This document shows, in pieces, positions 11,301 to 23,524 of a stretch of DNA of 64,000 nt. The position numbers and the translations under genes are program-made. The notes below the pieces were generated by a model. That model was not told the origin of the DNA, did not search any database, and saw only the letters and a program-made list of their open reading frames with translations. Position 1 is the first letter of the stretch; every line of letters starts with the position of its first letter. Source of the DNA: Tetracentron sinense. Its lineage: Eukaryota; Streptophyta; Magnoliopsida; Trochodendrales; Trochodendraceae. Location: the NCBI GenBank assembly GCA_015143295.1, contig CM026562.1, positions 14,412,041-14,476,040 of the forward strand, in the 5' to 3' direction.

Positions 11301-13235
11301 CATCAAGTGTTATCACAGCCTCTGTTGGGTGTATACCTGTCGGCACAGGTCAATACTCCCTAAAGGTAACATCCTTGAGTTTGTAAACTCAATATAACCC
11401 TAGGTCTGTAGACCCAATACAACTTTGGGTCCATAGACCCAATGTCATCCTAACTCTCCCTACTATCAGTCTCGAAGGATCCTCAAATCTTAGTAGACCC
11501 GCCTCTCCAGACCTAGTGAAAGACCATAAATAGTATTTAACACAGGTTAGGTTTTCTAACCGTAGGAAATCCTCAATTAATCCAAACCTCGCTTGATTAG
11601 TTGAATACATTGTCCCTCGTGCTCGTGGAACAAATCTAAGGGTATACCGTCCCGATGTGGAACATTTCCTAGCCGATGAACCCTTTCATCACCTTACAAG
11701 TGTCCAAGTAACATCACATCATACAAGGGTCATTTCGATAAGGAACATATTCGTGCCAATGGACCCCACCATCGTTTTTCAAGTGTCCAATAACATCACA
11801 TCATACAAGGGTCATTCCATTGGGAACATATCCGGGCCAATGGATCCGGCCATCACCTTAAAATATTTTCAAATAATCATTTCGTCACCGAAGATGACAT
11901 CATTGCACACGAGGAATCCAAACCGGGCTTCCTAGAGGTCCAAACACACTCGGGATCCAAAATCCCCAAACATGCACACCTGCGATTGATCACTTGTACT
12001 AGGGCGATCGATCGCCCCTGCACCTAAGCCAAAATTTCAGGTTGTTATGGCCCAAAACCGAGGGCTACGCCCCTCTACTCCATTCAAATCCCTTCTCATC
12101 CATTCAATACAAAATCCATAGGGTCTCCAACCCTTTTCATTAATTTCATGCATTATCTACACCATTCCACATACAAAAGTAACGTAAAATAAGAGAAAAT
12201 AGGAAAGAGGGAAAGAGATTTTACCTACTATGCATGTATGGAGACTCTGGATGGCAAAATGGATGGCGCAATTACGTCCGGAATGTCAAAGAATAGATCG
12301 AGGCTCCGGTGATGAAACAAACGTCGCCAATGCGCTCAGAACATCGATCAACCCCTAGGTATGCCCTCTTTTTCTTTCTCTCTCTACTTTCTCTCTCCCC
12401 TTTCTCTCTCTTCACTTTCTGGTCCAGCTCTACCACATCAACCTCTATCGCACAACCTTTGAAGGGATAGGGGCATGTAAGGGAGAATGAGAATGAGGGG
12501 GTTGATCACCTCCTTATATAGAGGAGGAAGAGGGGTGATTCACCATGTGAGGTGTCCCCTGACATCATCGATGACATCATGTGTGATGTCATCATAATCT
12601 TAGCTGACCGGTTTGATCAGTTTCCCACTTTTTCATGCATCCCCCCTGTAAATTTGCTAAACGATGAGCGATGGTGCCAAAACTTCAGGTGACCGTAGAA
12701 AGGAGTAGTGTGACACTCGTTGTATGAATTTTAGGAAAAAAATATTTAGTTTTGACAGTAAAACAGAAGTCCGGATGAAAAAAAATACCAAACCCACAAA
12801 TTTACTAGTTTTGGACACTAAACACGCGACGGTTTCGCGCTTTGAGTTGTAATAAAGCCAAAATGACAGATAGTCGTCCAAACAACTGATTGACATGTGG
12901 TGTGTGAGTTTCGAAAATTTCTACTGGGACAATCGGTTAATATTGAGTACCAACTGAATTTCGAAACCTACAGATTTCTTGGTTTTCTTACGTACGAGGC
13001 CCCCGTGGTTTCGCAAATTGATCCGTGACGAAACCAGCATGACAGGTAATCGTTAAGATAGCCAACCAACACGCTGTGTCCGATTTCTGGAGAAAAATGC
13101 TGAATTTTACCAATACAAATCCAGTCTCACACAAAAACCCAATTCCCAAAAAGTTTATCAATTTTAGGATAATTCAACCCAGTTAAGGGCCAATAATCCC
13201 AAAATTTTATTATGTTAAAATTCGGGGTTATTACA

Positions 13236-13252
13236 ATCTCCCCACATAAAAA
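13236..13252 (-). promoter_or_regulatory. Polypurine tract of gag-only copy 1
   Basis: ATCTCCCCACAT on the plus strand reads as a purine-rich primer for plus-strand DNA synthesis on the minus strand, directly abutting LTR1. Confidence 0.6.
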
Positions 13253-13574
13253 TTTCATCCCCGAAATATGATTCAATTTATATCTTCCAACAATGGAGGG
13301 TACCCCAACTAGTTCTTAAGTTTTCTCATTCCACCAATGTCACCTTAAGGGTACGAGAGTGCTACACGATCTATCAGTATGTAATCCTCAATGGTCCAAA
13401 TTATCCTTGAAACTTTTCTTATCTAGTGATAAGTTCTCAGTCGCTTTACTGTTATACTTTACAAGCATTGGAACACAGTACAAAATATATTGATACCATA
13501 TAAAACAACTTTTAGTCTTTACATATTAAAAGAGGATGGAAATAGAAAACATACATTGAAAAAACAAAAGTATC

Positions 13575-14566
13575 TAAAGTCTATCTCTACCGATATCCTC
13601 ATTGTGTTGGACTTCTTCCTGTGAAATTGAGAAGACACGGCCCTTTCCTCCTCTGCCTGGCTGTTGCTCCAAGGTTGGCCAATACTTCTTAATATGCCCT
13701 AGCTTGACACACTAGAAGCAAACCCCTACCCTATAATCTTCGGTCTGATGGTACCGACCACAGCGCCCACATTTCCACTGATTCACTACTTCTGAAGTAT
13801 TACCTTTACCTGAATCATTAAACTTCCTCTTCTTGTCATTCTCCAATTCTTTCTTTTCTCATGGTCTTTCAGTTGATTCCTTTCCCTTATCTCCAGATGA
13901 TTTCTGCATTTCATCGTGCAATTTTTCCATTCTGAATGCTCAATCTAACATTTCTGGAAAGGATGTGAATCTTGGCACTGCCAATTTTCCTTTAATTTTT
14001 GGCTTCAATCCATCCCCGAACTTATCAATTATCCCTTGTTCGTCCTCGACAAGACTTCCAGCAAAGCGGGAGAGTTGATTGAACTTCTGTTCATACTCGC
14101 TAAAAGACATGTTGCCTTGAGTCAGCTGAAGGAATTCAATTTCCTTTTTCTTTCTCATGGAGACCGAGAAATATTTCTTGTAAAACAACTACGTAAACTT
14201 CTCCTAGGAGATAGGTTTTAGGTTAGCCGGAATTGTCCTATCCACCATTGTCCACCAGTGTTCGGCCTCTCCTTCTAGCATAAAGATCGCTAGCTCTGGC
14301 ATAAGTTCCTCAGGGCATGTCATCGCTCGAAAAATCTTTTCGATTCCTTGGATCGAGTTTTCATCCACTAATGGATCGATGGCACCAGGGAATGACATTA
14401 GTTTGAGTTTCCTGAACTTCTCAAGCCTACTTCTATTCCCCTGTCCTTGCACAGGGATAATGGAACTGTGAGTACCACTCTATTGTTGTTGGATCAACTC
14501 AGCTAGAGTAGTAATATCCTTAAATGCTCCGACCGGGGTATTTTCAGGTGCTCGTCTAGGCGGCAT
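13575..14566 (-). pseudogene. gag: Gypsy gag, gag-only element copy 1 (broken)
   Basis: Encodes a retrotransposon Gag capsid/nucleocapsid protein, which would package the element RNA in cytoplasmic particles. The ATG is at 14566. Gag-domain sequence is clear in EGEAEHWWTMV and QGNMSFSEYEQKFNQLSRF. A nucleocapsid region with Cys/His residues is coded around 13690-13790. The frame is broken: a stop near 14484, stops near 14218 and 14204 (the second copy reads Trp and Lys there), and a damaged zinc knuckle. The frame ends at a TAG near 13575, soon after GRVFSISQEEVQ, which corresponds to the last residues before protease in the full-length Tekay element. No protease, RT or integrase follows; the polypurine tract is about 320 bp further on. 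The family therefore looks like a gag-only (TR-GAG) derivative. Confidence 0.75.
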
Positions 14567-14881
14567 TATGTTCCTATTACGAAAATAACCAGGTTTTAGT
14601 ATTTCGCAATAGGGACATCAAAATAATAAAATGTCATCCAAAATATCTCACTTGCCTATCCTAGTTAGTCTAATCATGTTTAATCCTCTTCCAGTCTGAT
14701 TAGAATATCTTTTACACTCTCCTGGAGATGATCGATATCTACGGTGTTCAATCCTAACTCATACGCACGGTTTCCAATCGTCATCTGATTCGAAACCAAC
14801 AGTGTACGACAGTCCTAATTACGTCTAATGTTCTATTAAAATCTATATCGGATACGATTTGTACTGATGGTTATTATTTTT

Positions 14882-14894
14882 AGCTCTGATACCA
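14882..14894 (-). promoter_or_regulatory. Primer-binding site, initiator Met tRNA (copy 1)
   Basis: The minus strand reads TGGTATCAGAGCT, the complement expected for the 3' end of plant initiator Met tRNA, 4 nt from the LTR2 edge at 14899. Confidence 0.85.
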
Positions 14895-14898
14895 ACTA

Positions 14899-16838
14899 TG
14901 ACGCCCCAAACCCATGCTAGGGAATCATTTCATGTTCATTATTAACACACAATGGAAGATTTTGCCGGCCAAAATTTTGGGAAATTTTGAACTTTATTCA
15001 AGAGCTTACATAAGCAATAACAACTGGTCATTACAATAACCCATCATAAACAAATATGTTACCTTACTTGCTACAATAGCCTTTACTTTTGGTGACACTA
15101 ATGCACCGGTACACTTTTTAAAATTTATCAAGCATAGCTCTTTGCCAATTGGTAACCACTTCAAAATTTGAAGACATAAAATGAGGGGTGAGCTATAGAG
15201 TCTAGTAAATCCCACAGTCCATCTAGACTATTTTCCACATAGCAACAACCATTAATAACGATATACTATTATAGTTTAATTTTCATATTAAATAATATAT
15301 AATATCGTAATTCGTGACCCGAGGTCACTCAAGGCAATTTCACGTTATCCTGAGGTTCCCGGTCTCTAATTGTCAAGTTCATCTAATCATCGTCCATGAC
15401 ACCAGGTTACCGTTCCAGATAACCACTCACGCTCAATCCTTGAGTCCGTAAACTTGATCAACTGGGCCTTTGCCTATGTTCAACCTTTATCCTGTAGTCC
15501 ATAGACTCAATATCCAATTTAGAGTCCATAGACTCGTTATCCATTTCAGAATCCGTTACCATCGAAAAACCCTGTTACCATGGCGTCTCATACCACTATA
15601 ACTACTATCAAGATCAAACGGGCTTACACCCAATGAAATCAAACCTTGAGTCCTTAAACTTCATACAACCTTGAGTCTTAGCTTCAAAACATAATCCAGA
15701 CCTTCACCCTCTAGAACCAACATAAATCATCTGATCTCAGCCAATGTGGGGAACCTATCCTCACGGCCTCTCCATTAGATACAACAATACCTCTTACCTC
15801 AACCTACATTGGGAACCTATCCTCACGGTATTTCTGTCAAATGACACAACACATCCGACCTCAGCCTACTTAGGGACCCTATCCTCATGACATTTCTCTT
15901 AGATGACACAACACCTCTGACCTCAGCCTATGTGGGGAACCTGTCCTCACGGCATTTCTGTCAGATCACACAACAACTCTGACCTCAGCCTACGTGGGGA
16001 ACCTGACCTCACGGTATTTCTGTCAAATAAAACAACACCTCTGATCTCAGCATACGTGGGGAACCTGTCCTCGCGGTATTTCTATCAAATGACACAACAC
16101 CTCAGACCTCAACCTACGTGCGGAACTTACCCTCATAACATTTGTCAGATGATACAACACCTTTGACCTCAGCCTATGATTACACAACACCTCTGACCTC
16201 AACCTACATGAGAAACATGTCCTCACGACATTTCTGTCAGATAACACAATACATTATGCCTCGTGCTCGTGGAACAAATCTAAGGGTATGCCGTCTTGAT
16301 GTAGAACATTTCTTAGCCGATGAACCCTTTCATCACCTTACAAGTGTCCAAGTAACATCACATCATAAAAGGGTCGTTCCAATAAGGAACATATTCGGCC
16401 TAATAGATCCCACCATTGCCTTTCAAATGTCCAATAACATCACATCATATAAGGGTCGTTCTGATAGGGAACATATCCAAGCCAATGGATCTATCCATCG
16501 CCTTAAGTTACTTTCAAATAATCATTTCGTCACCCAAGGTGACATCATAACACATGAGGGATCCAAACCGGGTTTCCTGGAGGTCCGAACACAGTCGGGA
16601 TCCAAAATCTCCAAACCTACGCACCTGCGATTGATCGCTTGTACTGGGGCGATCAATCGCCCTTGCACCTGAGCCAAAATTTCGGGTTGTTAATGCCTGA
16701 AACTGAGGGCTATGCCCCTCTACTCCATTCAAATCCCTTCCCATCCATTCCAGACAAAATCCACCAGGTCTCCAACTATTTTCATTCATTCCATGCATTA
16801 TCCACTCCATTTCACGTAGCAAAATTGAATAAGGATAA
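14899..16838 (-). mobile_element. LTR2 of tandem array, left (U5) part
   Basis: The plus strand starts TGACGCCCC next to the primer-binding site, so this is the 5' LTR of copy 1. Positions 15733-16810 match LTR1. The LTR breaks off near 16838 at the Sirevirus B remnant and resumes at 31996; about 310 bp corresponding to 12185-12495 of LTR1 are missing at the junction. A 176-aa open frame at 16142-16672 is antisense LTR repeat sequence and not a gene. Since LTR2 also ends copy 2 (at 32729), it is shared between two internal regions. Confidence 0.7.
15733..16245 (-). repeat. 62-bp tandem repeat in LTR2, about nine units
   Basis: Same repeat as 10748-11300, with units at 15733, 15795, 15857, 15919, 15981, 16043, 16105, 16165 and 16194. 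The last units are shortened. Confidence 0.88.
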
Positions 16839-17432
16839 AAAAAATTAAAGTTTTCTCGGTGTTTACACTGATTTCGGCAACGAAATTAGGGTAGTTTTTT
16901 TTTAATTTCGGCAACGTATTATTGAGCACAAGAAACATAATATTTCCTATCTCAATTTCGGCGACGAAATTGTAGCCAACTTAAATTTTGGTGATGAATT
17001 GCTTTTCTGAAATTCTAGTGTGTTTCCTGTCTCTAATTTGGTGATGAATTCTCTGGGCCAAGCCCATTTCGACGATGAAATTGATCATAACCATATTGGT
17101 ATGACATGTTTTACTATGATTGGCATCATACTTAATTGTTTTATCTTTTTGATGGTTCCATGGGAGAGAAATATGTAATGAAATGATTAAAATCTTACTT
17201 AATCTCCTATTGGAATCATAAGTGATATCTTGAGCCTAATTGACATAATTAATGGTATAATTATCATAAATGGATAATCTAAACTTTATGCAAATAAATG
17301 AAATTCTTAAATTTAGTTGATGCATATGTTTAGAGGGAGTCTTACCTCAAACATTCTATTTAAATCATATATTGAGGGGGAGCTTGACCCATTTCATTTC
17401 ATTATTATGTCATCATAAAAAAATGGGGAGAT
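16839..17432 (+). mobile_element. 3' end of Sirevirus B internal region
   Basis: Non-coding sequence ending in AAATGGGGAGAT, a polypurine tract immediately before the TGTTAGCC start of LTR B. A second purine-rich tract (GAGGGGGAG) lies near 17374. The 5' LTR, gag and pol of this element are missing, along with some of the host LTR2, so a deletion took the left part. Confidence 0.65.
16872..17090 (+). promoter_or_regulatory. AATTTCGNCGAAATT-type dyads inside Sirevirus B
   Basis: Six copies of an AATTTCGGCAACGAAATT-like dyad, the same class as in LTR B itself, but located in the internal region about 350 bp before the 3' LTR. This parallels the internal palindromes of Sirevirus A at 27900. Confidence 0.5.
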
Positions 17433-18444
17433 TGTTAGCCTTTAGGTTTTTACCTAGGCAATATTTGATTTTGATGATAACACAATAATAGAATAACATT
17501 TGTGTTACTAATGTTTTATTGAGTTTAAGTGAAATTCAGCTTATGAAGAGCATTAGCACATCATCTAAGGCAAAAAGATGAAAATGGAAACCAAGGAAGA
17601 AAGATTCCCCATAAAGCCAAAGAAAGCATCATGAAGCTCATTAAAGATCCAAAGCTTAAAGAGCCAAGTCATGAAATTTAATCATGAAAACAAAGTCAAA
17701 TTGAAGATCCAAGATCAAGTGTGAAGTGAAGACTCACAAGAAGGTCTAGAAGTTTATTTTGTGTCTTGTGAGGGTTTTAGGACTTTTGTAAAAAGTCTCC
17801 AAAAATTGATTGGTTGAATTGCTCAAAGCCATAGATTGACCTTAGGATCCTTAGATAATATTGTACATCTTTATAAGGACCTTAGACATACCTTAGAATG
17901 ACCAAAATCATGATAAAGTTAAGGTATAAGACCAAGGAATTCATTCCCATCATATAGGTCAAGCCAAGGTAAGATTTCCAAATAAAACATAAATCTTGTC
18001 GATAAAATTGTGGAGGTCCACAAATCTCATCGACGAAATCAGCCGCAGAGCAACTATTTTCTTTTCTGGCCCAATCTCGTCAACGAAATCAGAGTGCTCA
18101 CCCAATCTTGTCTATGAAATCTTGCGAGAACCAAAATACTCTGTAACGATTAGTTTTCAACGGCTAGTTTCGTTTTAAATGTTTCCCCAACGGCCATAAA
18201 ATCTCTAAGGCTATAAATAGGATTGATTTATAAATGAAAAAATAAACTCCAATACTTCCAATCATTAAAATCATTCACTCTAAGCTTAGATTTTTAAATC
18301 TATAGAGTTTAACCAAGAATTCCCAAATCTAAGTTCTTGAGGTTTTCAACTTCAATCTTTGGGAGATTTTTACTGAGTGTTCAAGGTATTTATCAGCTCA
18401 TGTAAGGAGCATTATCTAAGTGCAAAAACTCTCTTGTCAAAGAA
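17433..18444 (+). mobile_element. Sirevirus B 3' LTR, left part
   Basis: Starts TGTTAGCC after a polypurine tract. It is homologous to the solo LTR at 1941-5669 and is interrupted near 18444 by gypsy LTR E; it resumes at 31618. No convincing ORF. Confidence 0.75.
17996..18220 (+). promoter_or_regulatory. Palindrome cluster and TATA box of LTR B
   Basis: Dyads of the ATCTCGTCAACGAAATC type at about 17996, 18024, 18065 and 18106, then CTATAAATAG at 18211-18220. The spacing from last dyad to TATA is about 90 bp. Confidence 0.6.
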
Positions 18445-18735
18445 ACGATAATCATAGCGGAAGCGTAAACTAAAAATTTCTTTAACTTATATGATCTGTA
18501 TTACCAGTTTGTACATACATAACCCAAGTAAAGGTGGACATGCCCACCTATCAAAAAAAAATACAAAATGTAATCTCACTATCACTCCACTTAGCAATAG
18601 TCTAGATAGGGCCACACATCTAAATGCCTATCCTCCTGTGGCTGTAATGGGATAGGCAGCTCCCTTTCTTCCATGTATTCATCTTCAACCTAGGGTTCTG
18701 GGTTATAATTGTTAAATGGACCTACCAACATAAAA

Positions 18736-18768
18736 TATACGGCTGAGCATGGAATACTCGGCGTGTAC
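18736..18768 (-). promoter_or_regulatory. U5 stem-loop, copy in LTR E
   Basis: GGCTGAGCATGGAATACTCGG with GTAC-rich flanks, the reverse orientation of the 8806-8837 hairpin. Confidence 0.55.
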
Positions 18769-20026
18769 AAGCTACTAGCTAACATTGTTATACAATAACC
18801 AATATCATTCGAACATTGAAGATAAAAATTCACAATTCATGCATTGAGCCGAACATAGAACTCATAATTCAAAACTTAACTTAATAAGTGCATAACTTTC
18901 AAAACCCTATCTTAAGAGCTTTCGTAGAAAACAAAACATGTCTTATGAATTCTTATAAATATTTTGAGCTTATGAGTCCTTATGAGTTATTTGAGCTTGT
19001 GAGTTCTTATGAGTTCTTTGAGCTTGTGAGTTCTTATGAGCCTTATGAGCTTGGTAACCGATCTTAGACTTATGATCTGTAGAGAAGTTGTGAAATGATC
19101 TTAGACTTGATCCTTAGAGTTTGTGAATGATTAGACATGATCCTTATGGGTCTTGTGAGCCTTGTGAGCCTTATGAGCCTTATGAGTTCTTATGAAAGTC
19201 TTGCGAGACATGTGATCCTTAGAGACTTATGAGCCAATCTTAGACATTATCCTTATGAGCATTCGTAACCGATCTTAGACTTTGCCAACCCAAAGATTGA
19301 CCTTGTCAAATCTTATGAGTTTATTATTTTTCCTTATGAGGTTTTCCTTAAAACTCTTCTTATGCACTTTCGAATATTATGCTTATGAGAAACATTGATC
19401 ATACAAGACATATAGTGTCTATGGTGCTTGTGAGCATACTAACAATTTAGAACTCTTAAAACATGCACATATGTGACATATAATCATCAAATAGGTTTGG
19501 AAACCTTTAAACATTCGAGACATGTTGAGATAAGCTTAGGTGCCTCATGTAAATCATAAAAATTCTCAAGACATCCAATCACAACCTAAGGATACCATAC
19601 ATAGAAGTAGCATAGTAAGAAAAATCATGAACATGCTTTAAAATTTTAGTTTCCATAATGGAGATTTAGATAAAGTCAATAGTGGAGAGCATTTAATCAT
19701 TCAAGATCATTAATTTCACAACAACTTATTTATTACTCTTTATGTGTAATCAAGTTAACTAGTATGGTGCACTTACCTCTTAAAGATCAATCCTAGCTTG
19801 AGGAAATCCTTGAGCAATAATTCCAAGCTTGATGGAGAAGATCCAACCTTGAGAAGGAAGATCCTTGCTTGAAGAAGATGATCCAAGCCTTGGAAGCCAA
19901 GAATTGAGCTCCACTCTTCTCTCTTTTTCATCTCTCTTAGGTTTAGTCTAATCCCTAAAACCCCGAAATCCCTTCTATTTATAGCCCAAGTGGTTAAAAC
20001 CCAATTTTCGTAACTCTGCGCATGAC

Positions 20027-20133
20027 TGCGATCAATCGCACACTAACTACTATCGATCTCACCTGGAGGTGATCTGTCACATATTGTTCAAAAATGTTTC
20101 CCCAGATATCGACTGTTTGCGATCGATCGTAGG
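20027..20133 (-). promoter_or_regulatory. Palindrome cluster of LTR E, interrupted
   Basis: TGCGATCAATCGCA and GCGATCGATCGTAG-type dyads about 43 bp upstream (minus strand) of the TATA box at 19975. The cluster continues at 31250-31425 after the Sirevirus A insertion. Confidence 0.6.
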
Positions 20134-20444
20134 TGTAAATCCCTAAATAGGTGTTGGCAAATTCCGTGATCATTAGATAGGTCATGTGAGTCGAGTCGTC
20201 GAGTCATGTTCAACTTGTCAGAAGAGAAGAGCTAAAGCTTAAAGAAGATTGAAGAAAGTGAAGAAAAAGCTCCTACTCTGGATCTAGAAAGGTAATGGAA
20301 TTAGAGACCCCTACCCAGGTTGGATTTGGCTTAGATAACTCTAAACATACCTAGGAGGATAGTTTTAAACCTAACAAAGTTGTTTGATCTTAGTTGAATC
20401 AAATAAACATGAAAAGACATATGGTTTGAAAAAATTCTGTCTCA

Positions 20445-20631
20445 ACCGATCGCTCGGTATTGAGACCGATCGATCAGTGGCTTACCGAGCGATCGGTGGC
20501 TATCGACTGGACAAAAATTTTGTATGGGGTATTTTTCCAGAGAGATGATTTTTAACCGAGCGATCGGTCATGAGAACCGAGCGATCCGTTTTGGACCGAG
20601 CGATCGGTAATGAGCACCGATCGATCGATCC
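20445..20631 (+). promoter_or_regulatory. Palindrome module of Sirevirus A 5' LTR
   Basis: Three palindromes of the form ACCGATCGATCGGT, a unique spacer (about 20496-20555) containing GCTATCGACTGG and CCAGAGAG, then four more palindromes. The TATA box follows about 42 bp later. The whole module, spacer included, has a colinear counterpart in the gypsy LTR at 62238-62404. Each palindrome contains two or more CpG sites. Most likely an upstream promoter or enhancer element; not proven. Confidence 0.75.
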
Positions 20632-20672
20632 CCGTAAAAAGAATTTTTATTTTTCTGGATTCTTTTTTAAAC

Positions 20673-20682
20673 CCTATATAAA
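20673..20682 (+). promoter_or_regulatory. TATA box, Sirevirus A 5' LTR
   Basis: CTATATAAAC, identical in the 3' LTR at 30556-30565. Confidence 0.75.
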
Positions 20683-21367
20683 CAACTTTTTAGAGACCTA
20701 ATTCGTGTCTTTGATTTTTTTGAAAGAGTAGAGGTCTGAGAAACTCCTCTAGTGTTTTTCCTATTGTTCTATTAGATCTTTGTTGATCCCTCCTCTTTCT
20801 TTGATCCTAGAGAATGCAAGTATAGATCTAAACCTTTGATCTTGCATTGTGTGATCTCAGATCTGTATGAGATCCCTCTAGGGTTTGAAACTTCCTAAAT
20901 TGATTCACAACCCTACACCTTGTGTGTGTGTCCGGTGTTTGATCCGGAGCCTTTGTGGAAGGAGATCGATCGTGTGTGATCGTGGTTTTGAAGTAGCTTG
21001 AGAAGATTTGGTCGGTGTGGAACCGAAGCTGCTACGGCGGAGATCGAACCTGCTGGTTCGTGGAAATCAAGAGTAAGAGTCTATACCTAGGAACGTCATT
21101 TCTGTTTTGGTAAGGTCTTGTCTTGTACTTGATATCTTTTCATAGTGAAGTTTATTACTGGACAAGGTCCCGTGGTTTTTTCCCGTTAGGGTTTTCCATG
21201 TAAAAATCTTCTATGTTTGATTTGTGTGGATTGTCTGAGTGAATTGTTCATTGATTTCTAAACATATTAATTGAAAAATTAAAATTGGTTAGAAATTATT
21301 AGATAGACCTATTCACCCCCCCCCCCCCTCTAGGTCTTAGAGATCATTGATCTGGATAAATTTCAAT

Positions 21368-21380
21368 TGGTATCAGAGCT
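21368..21380 (+). promoter_or_regulatory. Primer-binding site, initiator Met tRNA
   Basis: TGGTATCAGAGCT, 2 nt after the 5' LTR end. Confidence 0.93.
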
Positions 21381-21426
21381 AGTTCACTGATAAGGCTAAT
21401 CCCTTAAGTGTGATCCTGTATTATCC

Positions 21427-23491
21427 ATGATCATGAGTACTCTAAGAGAAGGAGGATCCATCTCTCGTCCCCCACTTTTTGATGGGAATAATTATGCATA
21501 CTGGAAAGCTAGAATGAGAGCCTTTCTCAAATCAATTGACGAGAGAATTTGGATTTCTATACAGAATGGGTGGACTACTCCCATAAATACTGTAGGTGAT
21601 TTGACTGTCGTCAAATATTATAATGAATGGACCAGAGAAGAGCTTGAGTCGAGTGGATGGAACACTAAAGGTCTCAATGCTATCTTTACTGCAATCACTG
21701 CTGAAGAATTCAGACGAATCTCTTCATGTGAAATAGAAAAGGAGGCTTGGGACATTCTTGAAATTACCCATGAGGGTACTACCACTGTTAAAATCTCAAA
21801 ACTCCAAATGTTAACCACCAAATTTGAACATTTAAACATGGATGACAATGACACTTTTGATGAATTCTATGCAAAACTTAGTGACATTGTCTGAGTCCAA
21901 AATAGTTAGAAAAGTCCTTAGATCTCTCCCTGAGAGATTTCAACCCAAAGTCACTGCAATCGAAGAGAGTAAAAATGTTGACTCTCTGAAGATTGAGGAA
22001 TTGGTTGGTTCACTCCAAACCTATGAACTCAATCTCCGTCCATCCAAGAAGAACAAATCTTTAGCCTTGAAAGCCATCAAGGAAACTTTGGATGAGGATG
22101 ACAGTGATGGAGATATGAATGAGGAAGAAATGGCTCTCTTCATTAAAAAATTTCAAAAATATTTTAGAACGAAAAAGAGGTTTAATCCCAAACAGGGAGG
22201 AAAATCTTTTGAGAAGTCAAAGTCTAAGCCCTGGGAAAACATGAAAAATTCCAAGAGTGGTGACAAGAAATCCCAAGGTGTTCAATGTTATGAATGTCAT
22301 GGCTTCGGTCATATTTCACCTAACTGTCCTAACAAGAAGAAGAGTAAGGGCAAGGTGATGAATGCCTGTTGGGATGACAGTGATTCCGAGAATGAAGAAT
22401 CGGACAGTTCCTCTTCAAGTGAAGATACTGGAAATCATACGGCTTTCACTGTTTCCCTTTCTGGGATTCTTGAGACTACCTCTGCGGTTGATGAAAATGA
22501 TAGAAGTGATGAGAGTGTTCATACTGAGTCTAGTGATGACATATAGAAGAGTCAAACTGACTCTGAAAGTGATGAAGATTTGAAAACAACTTATGATAAG
22601 TTGTATGCTGAAAGTTTGAAGCTGACTAAAACAAAAATCTCCTTGAGCAAAAAACTCAAAATCATTCAAAATGAAAGAGATATTTGTAAACTAGTAGCAG
22701 AAGAGAAGAGTGCTCTAGTTAGTCAGTTGGAAAATGAAAAAGAAGCATTTGTTATGAAAGTTCAATGTCTTTTGGAAGAGAATGTCTCATTGACTAATGT
22801 GATCAGAAAATTAGAAGTTGAAAGAGACACTTCCATGAAAGAAATTGAAGAGTTAAGATCTCTGCAAATGGAGCTGGAAACTTTTAAAGACTCTCTTGTT
22901 GATAAGGTGAAATTTCTTGAAAAAGAACATCAAATTACCCTTAAAGACAAGACTGACTTGATTCAGAAGGTCTATACTCTTGAAAAAGAAGTAAGAATGT
23001 TTGGTAACACTAGCTGCCTAGATGAATTAGTTAGAAAGTATGGGTCAAATTCGAGTAGATCTGGGATAGGACATGCTGACACACCAGCTGGTCCTTTAGC
23101 TGTTGGTACAATGGCTAGTGCAGTGTTTGAGCCAATACATTCTGATCCTAAAGTGAATCTACCTTCTACATCAAGTACTAAGGCTTATACAAATTTTGTA
23201 AAGCCTAGAAATACAGCTCCTAGAGTGAATGCTTTGAGGAATCAAATTCCTTTTAGAAGAAATCCTCCTCCTCTCCCAAGATTCATACCCACATGTCACT
23301 TTTGTGGTGTGAGAGGTCACATTCGACCAAATTGTAATGCTTTTAGGAGAGCTCCTCAAAATGGTTCATAGAACCAAAATCAAATTCGAGGGACTCTTCA
23401 AAGGCAGATTCAGGTTCTGGCTGAAAAGTCTAGAATATTGAGCGAAGATGTTAATAGAATTGCTCAAATCTCTATGACAAGAACTGGTTAA
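21427..23491 (+). pseudogene. gag: Sirevirus A gag (copia Gag with coiled coil), broken
   Basis: Structural Gag. It begins at the ATG at 21427, 47 bp after the primer site. The first part (21427-21894) matches the copia-type Gag N-terminus (FDGNNYAYWKARM near residue 19). The frame shifts near 21880, apparently with loss of a few codons, and continues from about 21880 in the frame of 21842. A CCHC zinc knuckle (CX2CX4HX4C) is coded at 22286-22327, a long charged, heptad-rich coiled coil at about 22580-23020, and a second CCHC knuckle at 23294-23335. Three in-frame stops break the downstream frame: TAG 22544, TAG 23369 and TAA 23489. Gag this long with a coiled coil is a known Sirevirus trait. 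It cannot make a full-length Gag. Confidence 0.82.
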
Positions 23492-23524
23492 TTTATTCCA
23501 AATGATTATTCAAGAGGAAAGAAT

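Larger units (their letters stand above)
10324..13235 (-). mobile_element. LTR1 of tandem gag-only gypsy array
   Basis: Minus-strand LTR. It starts (plus strand) TGTCACGACCC and ends GGGTTATTACA, immediately followed by the complement of a polypurine tract, so this is the downstream (3') LTR of the internal region at 13236-14898. A TATA box on the minus strand lies at about 12515 (TCTATATAAGG). The stretch from about 10748 to 12170 is clearly homologous to 15733-16810 of LTR2. The U5-side 424 bp is not homologous to LTR2; it instead resembles Tekay LTR ends, which suggests a chimeric LTR. Confidence 0.75.
18445..20133 (-). mobile_element. Gypsy LTR E, left (U5) part
   Basis: Tekay-type LTR on the minus strand. 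It carries the GGACATGCCCACCTATC block (about 18535), the U5 hairpin (18736-18768), CTTATGAG repeats (about 18920-19300) and a TATA box (CTATTTATAG at 19975-19984, minus). About 100 bp of the U5 end is missing at the junction with LTR B. Sirevirus A is inserted at 20134; the LTR resumes at 31242. Confidence 0.78.
20134..21365 (+). repeat. Sirevirus A 5' LTR
   Basis: 1232 bp, TGTAAATCCC to AAATTTCA. It holds the palindrome cluster, TATA box and, near its 3' end, a C-run followed by TCTAGGTC that can pair with the preceding AGACCTA. Confidence 0.93.

Noticed and set aside
16142-16672. 176-codon open frame on the plus strand
   Set aside because: Antisense to LTR2, starts in the 62-bp repeat, and the homologous LTR1 segment is not open in the same way. 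No domain.
20445-20631. GATC-rich cluster as an adenine-methylation or replication signal
   Set aside because: That logic belongs to bacteria; everything else in the window is plant nuclear DNA. A promoter role near TATA is more consistent.
22362-22669. Alternative frames overlapping Sirevirus gag
   Set aside because: Out-of-frame shadows; zinc knuckles and coiled coil are in the frame of 21842.
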